From: JBCCTX01 sp965263105
GTDB lineage: Bacteria > Bacteroidota > Bacteroidia > J057
Length of the DNA stretch: 64,000 nucleotides
Assembly: GCA_965263105.1 (NCBI GenBank)
Contig: CBDHGL010000003.1
Coordinates: forward strand, 4,650,001-4,714,000
Direction: 5' to 3'
Part shown: positions 8,561 to 18,434 of the stretch, piece by piece
Numbering within the stretch: position 1 is the stretch's first letter
How the letters are laid out: each line of letters begins with the position of its first letter
Notes under the pieces: generated by a model
Told to the model about the DNA's origin: nothing
The model's database searches: none
Seen by the model: the letters and a program-made list of their open reading frames with translations, nothing else
Translations under genes and position numbers: made by a program

Positions 8561-10597
8561 TCAATTGTTATCTTCTATCTCAATATTGATTTCCGATTTC
8601 CCATTTTTAGAAGGGGCGGAATCTGGATGTCCATTGGCAGAGGACTCAGCTCCGTTTGCAGGAGGAGTGGTCTCTTCAGGCTCATCGTAGTTGGGTTCTT
8701 CAAAAGGCCTTTTGCCAATCAGTTTAATAAGGTCTTCTTTGAAAAGGACTTCCTTTTCAAGAAGTTGCTGAGCTACTTTTTCCAATTCACCTTTCCGCTT
8801 CTTTAATAGGGTTAAGGTACGCTCGTAGGCAAAATCAAGGATTTTCTTAACCTCTTCATCTATGATTTGAGCAGTTGCCTCAGAGTACATCTTATTGAAG
8901 GCGTACTCTGAATCATCTCGGAAAGAAACCTGGCCGATTTTGGGATTCATCCCATAAATAGTAACCATGGAATAGGCCGTTTTGGTGATTCGCTCCAGGT
9001 CGTTTTGTGCCCCAGTAGATACTTCACCAAATATCAACTCTTCTGCTGCTCTCCCTCCCAATGTCATGCAAATGGTATCCATGAGTTGGTTCTCGGTATA
9101 GAGGTACTGTTCTTTGGGCATGTATTGGGCGTAGCCCAGGGCGGCGATTCCGCGTGGCACGATGGATACCTTTACCAAGGGATCGGCATGCTCCAGGAAC
9201 CACCCGGTAATAGCATGCCCCGCTTCGTGGTAGGCGACGATTTTCTTCTCTTCAGGAGAGATGATTTTGCTCTTCTTTTCCAGCCCCCCAATCACTCGGT
9301 CGATGGCATCTTGGAAGTCATCCATCCCAACGGCTTTTTTATTCTTTCGGGCAGCAATCAGTGCAGCTTCGTTGCATACATTCATGATATCTGCTCCTAC
9401 AAAGCCAGGAGTCTGGGCTGCCAATTTGTGAACCCCCACTTCATCCGCAACGGTCAACTTTTTAAGGTGGACGCGAAAAATAGCTTCACGACCTTTGATG
9501 TCAGGACGATCTACAGCAATCTGCCGGTCAAACCTACCTGCACGAAGTAGGGCAGGATCAAGTACATCCGGACGGTTGGTTGCTGCCATGATGATAACTC
9601 CGGTATCTGAACCAAAGCCATCCATTTCTACCAGCAATTGGTTCAGGGTGTTCTCTCTTTCGTCATTCCCCCCGGTTACATTCATCCTCCCTCGGCTTCG
9701 CCCTACGGCGTCTATCTCGTCTATGAAAACAATACAGGGAGCTTTTTCTTTGGCTTGTTTGAAGAGATCACGAACTCGGGCTGCACCTACCCCGACAAAC
9801 ATTTCAACGAAGTCAGAGCCACTCAAGGAGAAAAATGGCACCTTGGCTTCTCCAGCAACTGCTTTGGCGAGCAAGGTCTTACCAGTTCCGGGAGGGCCTA
9901 CCAGAAGAACCCCTTTGGGAATATGACCTCCCAAGCGCGTAAACTTCTGGGGATTTTTGAGAAATTCTACTACCTCTTGGACCTCTTCCTTTGCCTCATC
10001 CAGCCCCGCTACATCGTTGAAGGTGACATTGACCTTATTTTCTTTGTCATATAAACTAGCGCGACTTTTCCCGATATTAAATATTTGTCCTCCAGGGCCA
10101 GAGGCGCCTACTCTTCTCATAAAGAAGAACCATAGGGCCACCAAGAGGGCAATGGGGATCAGAATATTTATGATGTAGGTATAATCGGCTTCTTTGTCGA
10201 ATTCCAACTTGATTTTGTTGTCAATCCCCTCCTGGTTATTGTATACAGTAATCAGGTCAAATACTCGTTCACTAATAAAATCACCATCTCCCTTATTAAA
10301 ATAATAGTGGGGCCCGGTTGGGGGAAGTTCTTTTCCCTGATCTCTTACTGCTGCCTCCCCTTCGGAGTTGAGGTATACGTCTATACGACTGTTATTGACA
10401 ATCTTGACCCGGGCGACATGCTCTTCGGTAACCAGCCGCTCAAACTCATTGATATCAATGGTCTTCCGCCCTTGGTTTTGGTTGATGGTTATATAAGCTA
10501 TGACAAAAAGTCCGAGAATGGCAGCATAAATCCAATAAATGCTGTTACTGCCAGGCTTGGGACCCTTATTGCCATTATTTTTATTAAAATCTGTCAT
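8561..10597 (-). CDS. ftsH: ATP-dependent zinc metalloprotease FtsH
   Basis: Membrane-anchored AAA+ protease that degrades misassembled membrane proteins and regulatory substrates. The order is as expected: a cytosolic N-terminus, TM1 (about 20-40), a periplasmic domain, TM2 (about 141-160), an AAA module and an M41 peptidase domain. The AAA module has Walker A GPPGTGKT at 234-241, Walker B FIDEID at 291-296 and the SRH region. The zinc motif HEAGH is at 457-461. The length of 678 residues is usual, with a low-complexity acidic/Asn-rich tail common in Bacteroidota. The gene is intact. It is followed by a strong hairpin. Confidence 0.98.
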   Translation of the reverse strand: MTDFNKNNGNKGPKPGSNSIYWIYAAILGLFVIAYITINQNQGRKTIDINEFERLVTEEHVARVKIVNNSRIDVYLNSEGEAAVRDQGKELPPTGPHYYFNKGDGDFISERVFDLITVYNNQEGIDNKIKLEFDKEADYTYIINILIPIALLVALWFFFMRRVGASGPGGQIFNIGKSRASLYDKENKVNVTFNDVAGLDEAKEEVQEVVEFLKNPQKFTRLGGHIPKGVLLVGPPGTGKTLLAKAVAGEAKVPFFSLSGSDFVEMFVGVGAARVRDLFKQAKEKAPCIVFIDEIDAVGRSRGRMNVTGGNDERENTLNQLLVEMDGFGSDTGVIIMAATNRPDVLDPALLRAGRFDRQIAVDRPDIKGREAIFRVHLKKLTVADEVGVHKLAAQTPGFVGADIMNVCNEAALIAARKNKKAVGMDDFQDAIDRVIGGLEKKSKIISPEEKKIVAYHEAGHAITGWFLEHADPLVKVSIVPRGIAALGYAQYMPKEQYLYTENQLMDTICMTLGGRAAEELIFGEVSTGAQNDLERITKTAYSMVTIYGMNPKIGQVSFRDDSEYAFNKMYSEATAQIIDEEVKKILDFAYERTLTLLKKRKGELEKVAQQLLEKEVLFKEDLIKLIGKRPFEEPNYDEPEETTPPANGAESSANGHPDSAPSKNGKSEINIEIEDNN

Positions 10598-10769
10598 GCT
10601 GATGTTAAAATAATACGCTCTCCTCAGAATCGGATTAACACAGGTTGAACTTTGAAGGAAGCGTTTTTGTTATCTCGAAGGAAATGATGATCCAAAACTA
10701 TGCCTTACTAAATATACTGCCATTTTTTCCTAAAAACCTAGTAAATGTACGTCAAACTTACTTGTATCA

Positions 10770-10806
10770 AAAGAAAGCAGGCAGTACTTTATACGATACT
10801 GCCTGC
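10770..10806 (-). terminator. Rho-independent terminator of the susC-susD operon
   Basis: Read on the minus strand after the susD stop, a 10-bp perfect stem (GCAGGCAGTA with its complement; arms at 10777-10786 and 10797-10806) is followed by a T-rich tract (TTTCTT at 10770-10776). The position and orientation match termination of the susC-susD transcript. Confidence 0.8.
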
Positions 10807-10836
10807 AAAAGGATGAGTTAAAGGGAAATACCCAAA

Positions 10837-12198
10837 TTAATATCCAGGATTTTGAGTCAAATTGGAATTGGCGTCCAACTCTCTCTGAGGTATGGGGTAA
10901 ACCAGTCTTTCAGAGTCGAAGCTTAAGCCTCCGATAGTACTTTGGGTTCTTTTAACGTCTCTGAACCGGTGTCCTTCGAACATCAACTCTAGTTTCCGCT
11001 CTTGCAAAATTGCCTCTAAACTAAGTGAGGCAGCATCGATGGCAGGAAGGCCTACTCTTGTACGGACAAGGTTGAGGTCTTCGGCTGCTCCACTGCTATC
11101 TCCTCCCCGGAAGCGAGCTTCTGCACGGGTCAAATACATTTCCGCCAAACGGAAGATATTGATGTTGCCATCCTGGGATGCGTTATCTAGCCATTTTCCG
11201 GTCCGGGGAATACCCAGATCGTCTACATAGAAGAGTTCTCTTCTAGCATCGCCTGCTTCGTATTCAGCCAAGTGGTCCTCTGTGATATCAATGTCCCCTC
11301 TGCCTCCCAATTCTTGAGCGGAATAGAATAAGTTAAAGTCATTCAGCCCATCTTGAGCCGTAACTTCAATTGTGAAGATGTCCTCATCGGTATTTCCCGA
11401 CTGATTAAAGATGGCACTGTAACTTTCTAGTAGTTCAAAGCTTCCTGATTCGATCACACGATCCGCCTCAGACAGGGCAGCAGGAAAGTCTTCTTGCATG
11501 AGATAAACCCTAGATAGCAAGGCACTTGCCACATAAGTGTTTGCCAAATTTCCATTTGCCTCAGGCAATTTATTTCGTGCATCACTGAGGTCAGAAAGGA
11601 TTTGGGCGTAAATTTCCGCCACCGTATTTCGGCTAACGCTACTGCTCGCATCAATTACTCCTGTTGGGGTAGTAACCAAGGGTACTGCCAGATTGGTGTT
11701 GGGATCTCCGTCTATCCAGGTTTTTCCAAATAGGTTTACCAGGTCGAAGTACACGGCAGCTCGGATGAATTTAGCTGCCCCTTCTACGGCATCTACTTCG
11801 GAAGGATCCAGAACACTTAAACCACTCAAAACGTTATTGGCCCGATTGATGGTTTCATAACTCTCTATCCAAAAGCGTTCTACGTCCAGGTTTTGGACCA
11901 GAATGCTTTTGTTGAAAATTTGTTCGGGTTCTTCAAAAGACCCTGCCCAAATTTGCTCGCCATCGTCTGCAAATAATTCTGAAAGGTGTTGTCCTCCTCC
12001 CCAAACGTCATTATCGGCTAGCCCGTCGTAGGCTCCAATGAGTGCTGCTTTCACATTTTGTGCAGTACTCAAGGCGGTAGATTCATCTATGGATTGTTGG
12101 GGTTGAATATCCAATTGGTCGTCGCAGGCTATCATCAACAGCATAGCCACCATAGCGATAATAGGTATAATTCTATTTCTTTGATTGTTCATTTTCAT
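10837..12198 (-). CDS. RagB/SusD family nutrient uptake outer membrane lipoprotein
   Basis: Surface lipoprotein that captures a glycan or peptide and forms the lid of the SusC channel. Residues 1-24 form a signal with a lipobox ending at C25 (LLMIAC). The mature protein has the SusD TPR-like helices, visible as FIRAAVYFDLVNLFGK (about residues 140-160) and the later LAEMYLTRAEARFRGG stretch. The C-terminus has an ERKLELMFEGHRFRDVKR motif typical of the family. The length of 453 residues is at the short end, as in RagB-like forms. It follows susC with 21 bases between and shares its terminator. The substrate cannot be read from the sequence. Confidence 0.95.
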   Translation of the reverse strand: MKMNNQRNRIIPIIAMVAMLLMIACDDQLDIQPQQSIDESTALSTAQNVKAALIGAYDGLADNDVWGGGQHLSELFADDGEQIWAGSFEEPEQIFNKSILVQNLDVERFWIESYETINRANNVLSGLSVLDPSEVDAVEGAAKFIRAAVYFDLVNLFGKTWIDGDPNTNLAVPLVTTPTGVIDASSSVSRNTVAEIYAQILSDLSDARNKLPEANGNLANTYVASALLSRVYLMQEDFPAALSEADRVIESGSFELLESYSAIFNQSGNTDEDIFTIEVTAQDGLNDFNLFYSAQELGGRGDIDITEDHLAEYEAGDARRELFYVDDLGIPRTGKWLDNASQDGNINIFRLAEMYLTRAEARFRGGDSSGAAEDLNLVRTRVGLPAIDAASLSLEAILQERKLELMFEGHRFRDVKRTQSTIGGLSFDSERLVYPIPQRELDANSNLTQNPGY

Positions 12199-12219
12199 AA
12201 GGATGATAGGTCCGAAAAA

Positions 12220-15200
12220 TTAAAATCCAAGGTTTACTCCTACAATGTAGGTTCTCGCTTGAGGCGCAGAATAGAAGTCATTCCCCAGGCCGATATTTCC
12301 TGCTAGATAATCTGCATTTACCTCTGGGTCCCAGCCCTGGTAATCGGTTATTGTCGCTAGGTTTTGGCCTGTTGCATAAACCCGTATCCGATCGATTTTT
12401 AGCTTGTACGTAAGGTTTTTGGGAAGAGTATACGCCAGGGTAACGGTCTTCAAGCGAAGATAAGAGGCATCTTCTAGGAAGCGGGAAGACTCCGCAGATC
12501 CTCCTAGGAATCGCAATTGAGGGATGTCTGTCTGATCCCCTGGCTGCTGCCATCGATCAAGGACTCGTGCGTCCTGGTTGTCAAACCATCCAAAGCCATC
12601 CATCTGGAATACCCCTGCTCCATTGTAGGCATCATTTCCTTGAACCCCTTGGATAAAGACTGTCAATTCGATCCCCTTCCAGGAGAAGTTGTTGTTCATC
12701 CCATAAATAAAATCAGGATTGGGATCTCCAATCACGACACGTTCGGCGTCGTTAATATTATTGGTAGTCTCTCTACTCCGGTCTCCGCCAGGTAGCAAGG
12801 TGTTAAGGTAGTACAGAGCATCCCCATTTTGTGGGTCTACTCCAGCATATTCAGGCGCAAAATAAACGCCGATAGATTCTCCCTCTACCGCTCTGTTGAT
12901 GAAACCTCCTTCAATAACTTGCCCTTGTAAATCCACTAACTCATTCTGATTAAAAGCGAGGTTGATGTTGGTGTTCCAAGAAAAATCTCCTTCGATGTTG
13001 CGGGTATTGAGGACAAATTCAAAGCCTTTGTTTTCCAATTCCCCCACATTTCGGGTTTGGGTTTCGAAGCCTGTGCTTGAGGGAACGTTTACATCCAGGA
13101 GCAAGTCATCCGTATTCTTGATATAGTAATCTATCTCACCGGAAATCCGCCCTTTGAATAAACCGAAATCAAGGCCGACGTCAAGCTGTGCAGTATTTTC
13201 CCATTTGAGGTCGGGGTTTCTTGATTGGGTGGGGGCAATTCCACCCAGTCCAGCGTAGCCAAACTCTCCTCCCCACAAACCTCTTGAGGGGAAATTTGTC
13301 GTAGGTGTATTGCCTGTAAGGCCATAACTTGCACGCAATTTGAGGAAACTGAGGACATTCTGTTCCTTCATGAAGTCCTCTTCACTAAGGACCCATCCAA
13401 CTGAACCTGCCGGGAAAAAGCCATAGCGCTCGTCTTCCCCGAAGCGGGAATCCCCATCTACCCGTGCACTCAAAGAAACTAGGTATTTGCTGTCAAAGCC
13501 ATAGTTAGCTCTAGCGAAATAGGAAACAATGCTGAAACCCGTTCCGGTGGAGGTGCCTGCACTAATCTCTGCTGCACTGGCTACTTTGCGGAAGTCATCG
13601 TTGGGGAAAGTTCTCCCTTCCACTTGGGCAAAGCGATTGTCGCGCTCTTGGAAGCTCATTCCCGCCACTACATTCAGGTTGTGGAGATCAGCGAATAATT
13701 CATTGTAGGTGAAATAGTTATTGGTGGTGTAATTCTGAACGTGTCGGAAGGTATTCTCTCCCAGTCCATTGGGCTCACCTGTATTTCTGGCCACATTGCT
13801 GTTAAAATACAATTCCTCATTTTGAGAGAGGAAGTCTACGCCAAACTCAGAACGGAAGGAGAGTCCGTCGATGAATTCCCAATCGAAATAAATATTTCCA
13901 AAGGTTCGGAAGACACGTTGTTGTTGATAAGTATTTTCCTCGTATAGCTTACCATTGAAGTACACGGTTTGCTGAAATAGCTCATCCGGATTTTGCGGGT
14001 CATTCAGGGGTTGTGCTGGAGGGAGGGCAACGAGCTGAAGTGGGGTAGAAAACGAGTTATCATTGGGAACCCGGTCATTGGTACTTCTGGAAAGGCTCAG
14101 GTTCATACCAAGCTTTACCCGATCACTAGCCTGGTGGTCGAGGTTAATCCTTCCACTAAGGCGTTCAAAGCCATTGTAAATCATAATACCTGTTTGATCC
14201 ATCGCCGAGGCGCTTATATAAAAGCGCGTTTTTTCACTGCCTCCGCTGGCGTTGACATCAAACTGCTGAAAGCCTGCATCGTCATTGAAGGCAAGGTCTT
14301 GCCAATCCGTATCATTGCCGTCCCGCCATCCAGGTATTCTACGATCTTTCCAATCTTCCCCTGTAAGGCCAAATAAGGTTCCATCTGGGTCCGCTACATT
14401 GTTAAAGGCTTCATCCCACAATTCCAGGTATTGGGGACCGTTCAGCCAGTCTCTTTTGTTGGTAGGTTCACTGCTACCAGCACTGTAGCCGATATTAAAC
14501 TTGGTTTTACCCACCTGGCCTCGTTTGGTGGTGATAATAACGACCCCATTAGAGGCACGCGAGCCATAAATAGCGGCTGCAGAAGCATCTTTTAAGATAT
14601 CAATGGACTCGATGTCATTGAAATTGAGGTCCGCTAGGGGATTGGTTGCCCCATCCGTGATAATGGTGGACTGGTCTTGGGAAGTAACGACGATCCCATC
14701 GATCACATAGAGGGGTTCGTTACTCGCCGTAACGGAGGCAGCTCCCCTGATTCGAATGTTGATTCCCGCGCCCACTTTGCCGTTTTGAGCCGATACCAAC
14801 ACTCCTGCAGCTCGACCTTGGATGGCTGATTCAAAGCTTGTAACGGGAACATTCTCAATTTCCTTGCCAGATACTTTGGCAATATTCCCTGTAACGTTGC
14901 GCTTGGTCTGAGATCCATACCCCGTGATGATCACTTCATCTAGGCCCAGATCTCCTTGTATCATGGAAACATCAATTACGCGTCTGCCATTGACATCTAC
15001 TTCTAAGAGTTGATACCCAATGATGTTGAAGGTAATGGTGCTTGCTTCAGGTGGAAGGAAAAGAGAATACCTTCCATCTGCATCTGTAAAGGATCCTACG
15101 GTAGTACCTTTTACTACGACAGCTACCCCTTCTAGGGGACTGCCATCACTGTCTGAGGTGACTTTTCCAGAAATGGTGTCTTGTGCCAGCATTTGACTGA

Positions 15201-15246
15201 AAAGCATCACCCCGAACCCAAAAGAAAGCCATAATTTCTTTCTCAT
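12220..15246 (-). CDS. SusC/RagA family TonB-linked outer membrane protein
   Basis: TonB-dependent outer-membrane channel, partner of the SusD protein downstream. A signal peptide (about residues 1-21) is followed by a carboxypeptidase-regulatory-like domain (residues ~24-100). The plug domain shows the SusC signature with DEVIITGYG, the I-R-I-R-G-x-x-S and DGIV motifs, and the DILKDASAAAIYGSRASNGVVII stretch that marks SusC proteins. The remainder is a 22-strand barrel pattern ending NLGF. The length of 1008 residues is normal. No sigma/anti-sigma pair or glycoside hydrolase is adjacent, so this is an orphan SusCD pair. Confidence 0.97.
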   Translation of the reverse strand: MRKKLWLSFGFGVMLFSQMLAQDTISGKVTSDSDGSPLEGVAVVVKGTTVGSFTDADGRYSLFLPPEASTITFNIIGYQLLEVDVNGRRVIDVSMIQGDLGLDEVIITGYGSQTKRNVTGNIAKVSGKEIENVPVTSFESAIQGRAAGVLVSAQNGKVGAGINIRIRGAASVTASNEPLYVIDGIVVTSQDQSTIITDGATNPLADLNFNDIESIDILKDASAAAIYGSRASNGVVIITTKRGQVGKTKFNIGYSAGSSEPTNKRDWLNGPQYLELWDEAFNNVADPDGTLFGLTGEDWKDRRIPGWRDGNDTDWQDLAFNDDAGFQQFDVNASGGSEKTRFYISASAMDQTGIMIYNGFERLSGRINLDHQASDRVKLGMNLSLSRSTNDRVPNDNSFSTPLQLVALPPAQPLNDPQNPDELFQQTVYFNGKLYEENTYQQQRVFRTFGNIYFDWEFIDGLSFRSEFGVDFLSQNEELYFNSNVARNTGEPNGLGENTFRHVQNYTTNNYFTYNELFADLHNLNVVAGMSFQERDNRFAQVEGRTFPNDDFRKVASAAEISAGTSTGTGFSIVSYFARANYGFDSKYLVSLSARVDGDSRFGEDERYGFFPAGSVGWVLSEEDFMKEQNVLSFLKLRASYGLTGNTPTTNFPSRGLWGGEFGYAGLGGIAPTQSRNPDLKWENTAQLDVGLDFGLFKGRISGEIDYYIKNTDDLLLDVNVPSSTGFETQTRNVGELENKGFEFVLNTRNIEGDFSWNTNINLAFNQNELVDLQGQVIEGGFINRAVEGESIGVYFAPEYAGVDPQNGDALYYLNTLLPGGDRSRETTNNINDAERVVIGDPNPDFIYGMNNNFSWKGIELTVFIQGVQGNDAYNGAGVFQMDGFGWFDNQDARVLDRWQQPGDQTDIPQLRFLGGSAESSRFLEDASYLRLKTVTLAYTLPKNLTYKLKIDRIRVYATGQNLATITDYQGWDPEVNADYLAGNIGLGNDFYSAPQARTYIVGVNLGF

Positions 15247-15519
15247 AATTGAATTTGGTTAGGAGAGTGAATAGGAAAAAATAGAAAGAATCCCTCCTGG
15301 GTTTAGAGGATAACAGGCGTTTGCTTAGCATGGACCTGTAGGTAGGAGGGTAGATGGCACTTTCCATTGTAGCTTGGCTTTTGGTTCAACCGATATAACA
15401 GCTTTTAAAATAAAAGGGTTGCCTGTAATTTGGAAATTATTAAAATATCTACGTGTTCGATGAGATATTCATCGATTTTCGGTAAAAAAATTATATATTT
15501 TCCTACGTGCTAAAAGAAT

Positions 15520-17469
15520 TTATGCTTGCCGAAAGGATTTGACTGTAGTTCGATAAACGTACCAACAGATCACGGCTAGTACCAGAAGTCCGGGCCAGTC
15601 TCCTAAGGGATTTTCTAGCAGTGCCATGATGTCGCTACGTTTCCATATAGCAACAGGGACAGCTAATAAAATACCCACCAAAGCTTCTCCAGTGATGAGA
15701 CCGGAAGCCAAGAGTAAGCCTGTACGGTTACTGCGCTGTTTGGCTTCTTCGTAAGCCATTGCTCCATCCCGGTTTTTTTTCTGATATCTACTGACCAGCC
15801 AGGCCAGGATTCCTCCCAACATGATTGCGCTATCTAGCTCAAAGGGGAGATAGAGCCCTACAGCAACAGCTAATACAGGTGTGCGAAAATCTGACTGCTT
15901 GAACTTGAGGTATTCATCTAAGAGAATGATAAGAAGGCCAATAGCTACTCCTGCCCAAACCATATCCCAAGGGAGGTTTTGGTTGAAAACTCCTTCCGCC
16001 ACGCTTTGCATTAAAGTAGCCTGTGGAGCAGCCAAAGGCTTGGGGTGTTCGGCTGTTGGTGCGCCAAAACCGTAGGCGGTATTGAGTAAGCTCAAGACAA
16101 AGGGGATAGCAAAAGCAGCCGAAGTAACCCCCACCATCTGCATGATCTGTTGTTTTTGTGGCGTGGCTCCCAGTTCATAACCCGCCTTTAGGTCTTGCAT
16201 GTTATCTCCAGCGATAGCAGCCGCACAACACACGACAGCCCCAATGAGAATGGCAGCAGCAGCCCCATCTCCTGAACCGGTTCCCATTAAGGCTAGCAGA
16301 ATAAGTGAAGCTGTGAGTATGGTTGCAATGGTAACTCCGGAAATGGGGTTATTAGAACTTCCTACCAGCCCTGCCATATAACCTGCAACGGCTGAGAACA
16401 AAAAGCCTGCTACGACCATAAGTACCGCCATAAGGGCAGAGATTTCTACTTGGGCTACCTGTCTTTGGTAAATGATAAAAATGGGGATGATCATAGCGAT
16501 CACCATTACCAATACCCAATTGAGGGGGGTATCTTTCTCGGTACGCAGAGTACTTCCTTTCCCTTTATCTTTGAATGCCTTTATTGCCTGGTTGACCGCA
16601 AAGGCGAGAGATTTTCTCAGGCTGATCAAGGCCCAAATACCTCCGATTACCATAGCCCCCACACCCAGATAGCGTATTTTTGTGCTCCAGAGATTGTAGC
16701 CATAGTCCACGGCGTTATCTATCAAAGGAGGTTCTCCCAGGGCTGTCATAATGGGAATGGCGATCCACCAACTGATGACTCCCCCAGTAAAGACCAGGAG
16801 AGAAATATTCAATCCTACAATATATCCCACTGCGACCAGGGCAGGGGAGAGGTTAAGCCCGAAAAAGGCGTAGCCCTTCTTGCCGATTAAGGTAGCCCGA
16901 GCAAAGGTTTCATGCCATAGTTGGAAACCTGCTCCACAAAGTTTGGTTAAGGCCCCGATTAATCCTGAAATGACTAAAAAGCGTATAGCTTTGCCACCTT
17001 CCTGACCAGATTTAAGGACTTCAGCTGTAGCGACTCCTTCTGGAAACATGAGTTTCTGCTTGACTACAAGGGCTGAACGAAGGGGAATTGTAAATAGGAC
17101 CCCGAGCACGCCTCCACACAGGGCTATTAAAAAGGTCTCCCAGAAATTGAAATCTTCCCAGGCTCCCATAAGGACCAAAGCAGGGAAGGTAAAAATAGCA
17201 CCCGCAGCTAAGGACTCTCCGGCTGAGGCAGCCGTTTGAACGGCATTGTTTTCAAGGATATTGTGCTTGCGAAATAAACTGAGAATGGCCATCGAAATTA
17301 CCGCTGCAGGAATAGAAGCAGAAACAGTCATTCCGGCAAATAGTCCCAAATAGGCGTTGGCACCGGCTAATACCATAGAAAGAATTACTCCCAATAGGAT
17401 AGCCTTCGGAGTAATCTCAGGTAATTTGACTTCCGGCTTAATATATGGCCCTTTGTTTTCGTTACTCAT
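15520..17469 (-). CDS. OPT family oligopeptide transporter
   Basis: Inner-membrane transporter of the OPT superfamily, which takes up oligopeptides or metal-chelate compounds with proton symport. The 649-residue protein contains about 14-16 hydrophobic segments. It starts with a cytosolic leader (residues 1-20), then ITPKAILLGVILSMVLAGANAY, a typical OPT N-terminal motif. The NAVQTAASAGESLAAGAIF stretch and the GDNMQDLKAGYELGATP motif are signatures of the bacterial OPT clade. It is divergent from the 17578 gene, leaving a 108-base shared upstream region. Confidence 0.93.
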   Translation of the reverse strand: MSNENKGPYIKPEVKLPEITPKAILLGVILSMVLAGANAYLGLFAGMTVSASIPAAVISMAILSLFRKHNILENNAVQTAASAGESLAAGAIFTFPALVLMGAWEDFNFWETFLIALCGGVLGVLFTIPLRSALVVKQKLMFPEGVATAEVLKSGQEGGKAIRFLVISGLIGALTKLCGAGFQLWHETFARATLIGKKGYAFFGLNLSPALVAVGYIVGLNISLLVFTGGVISWWIAIPIMTALGEPPLIDNAVDYGYNLWSTKIRYLGVGAMVIGGIWALISLRKSLAFAVNQAIKAFKDKGKGSTLRTEKDTPLNWVLVMVIAMIIPIFIIYQRQVAQVEISALMAVLMVVAGFLFSAVAGYMAGLVGSSNNPISGVTIATILTASLILLALMGTGSGDGAAAAILIGAVVCCAAAIAGDNMQDLKAGYELGATPQKQQIMQMVGVTSAAFAIPFVLSLLNTAYGFGAPTAEHPKPLAAPQATLMQSVAEGVFNQNLPWDMVWAGVAIGLLIILLDEYLKFKQSDFRTPVLAVAVGLYLPFELDSAIMLGGILAWLVSRYQKKNRDGAMAYEEAKQRSNRTGLLLASGLITGEALVGILLAVPVAIWKRSDIMALLENPLGDWPGLLVLAVICWYVYRTTVKSFRQA

Positions 17470-17577
17470 TTAGAATTAAAAATTAAATCAATTAAATTTA
17501 GCAAAATCTTCATAGCTGAAACCGGGATCATGGTACCATTCGATAAGAAGATAAAGAAATATTTCAAAATATCGCAC

Positions 17578-18390
17578 ATGAAAAATTTCTCTATTATAGG
17601 TTTCTGGGGGTTGTTGCTTGTCTGTCTTTCTCATATACAGGCTCAGCCTATTACGGCGGTAAGTAACCCTGTTTTTATTAATTTTGGAATGCCTGAGCTC
17701 GTTCTGGACAGTGAAATCTTTGTGAATGATCCAAATAGCAACAATACCTTGGATGCGAATGAGCGGATCATGATTAGTTTTTTCATCAAGAACAAGGGCA
17801 ATTATATAGCCAACCGGGTGTTAATTAAAACTCATATCCCTATTTCGGGTAGTGGGGTATTGGTTCCGGAGATCTTAGATGTGGGGAATTTGGATCCTGC
17901 CCAACGCTATTTGGTTAAGCGAATTATTCAAGGGGGGCCGGATTTAAAGAATGGTAAGGCCAATTTAGAATTTCAATTGATGGAGAATGATTCCTTGTCA
18001 GAAGTCATCCCTTATTCGATTAACACCTATAGTATATCCCAGAAGCCCAGGCTAGAAATCATCGCCTACGAATTCTTTAGTTTGGGAGACAGCCGAACGA
18101 TCAAACCCGATTCGGAATTTGAATTGAGGATTCGATTGAAAAATACTGGAGGTGGGGTAGCCAAAAAGGTACAATTTGATGTACTTCACCAGAAACACAT
18201 TATTCTTTTTACCAACCTAGATGAACTAGTCATTGATGAACTGGCTCCAGATGAGGTGGTAGAAAAGTCTTTCAAGTTCTTTCTTGGAATCAATTACCAG
18301 GATGACACCATTCCCATCCGCGTAAAAGTATTTGACATTAATGAAGGATCTGGAGAGGTTCAGGAACTCTCCGATGCAGTCATAGAATAA
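17578..18390 (+). CDS. Secreted protein with CARDB-like domains, unknown function
   Basis: I chose the ATG at 17578 because the next residues (MKNFSIIGFWGLLLVCLSH) form a clear signal peptide ending near AQP; the longer frame from 17530 has no such start. The mature protein (~250 residues) has two beta-sandwich modules. One motif, LDANERIMISFFIKNKGNYIA, begins the first, and a related RIRLKNTGGGVAKKVQF stretch the second. This is the pattern of CARDB/COG1361-like domains found in Bacteroidota surface proteins. No enzyme residues are seen. It is followed by tilS with 44 bases between. Confidence 0.6.
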   Translation: MKNFSIIGFWGLLLVCLSHIQAQPITAVSNPVFINFGMPELVLDSEIFVNDPNSNNTLDANERIMISFFIKNKGNYIANRVLIKTHIPISGSGVLVPEILDVGNLDPAQRYLVKRIIQGGPDLKNGKANLEFQLMENDSLSEVIPYSINTYSISQKPRLEIIAYEFFSLGDSRTIKPDSEFELRIRLKNTGGGVAKKVQFDVLHQKHIILFTNLDELVIDELAPDEVVEKSFKFFLGINYQDDTIPIRVKVFDINEGSGEVQELSDAVIE

Positions 18391-18434
18391 AAGTGTTCAT
18401 ATTGGGGAAATAATTCTAAATGCCCAAAAATTAA

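Noticed and set aside
10837..15246. Complete polysaccharide utilisation locus around susC-susD
   Set aside because: No glycoside hydrolase, sulfatase, hybrid regulator or sigma/anti-sigma pair is next to the genes; the neighbours are ftsH and an OPT transporter.
15146..15367. 73-residue frame at the start of susC
   Set aside because: It lies antiparallel-like in another frame over the susC 5' region and has no family features; judged a shadow.
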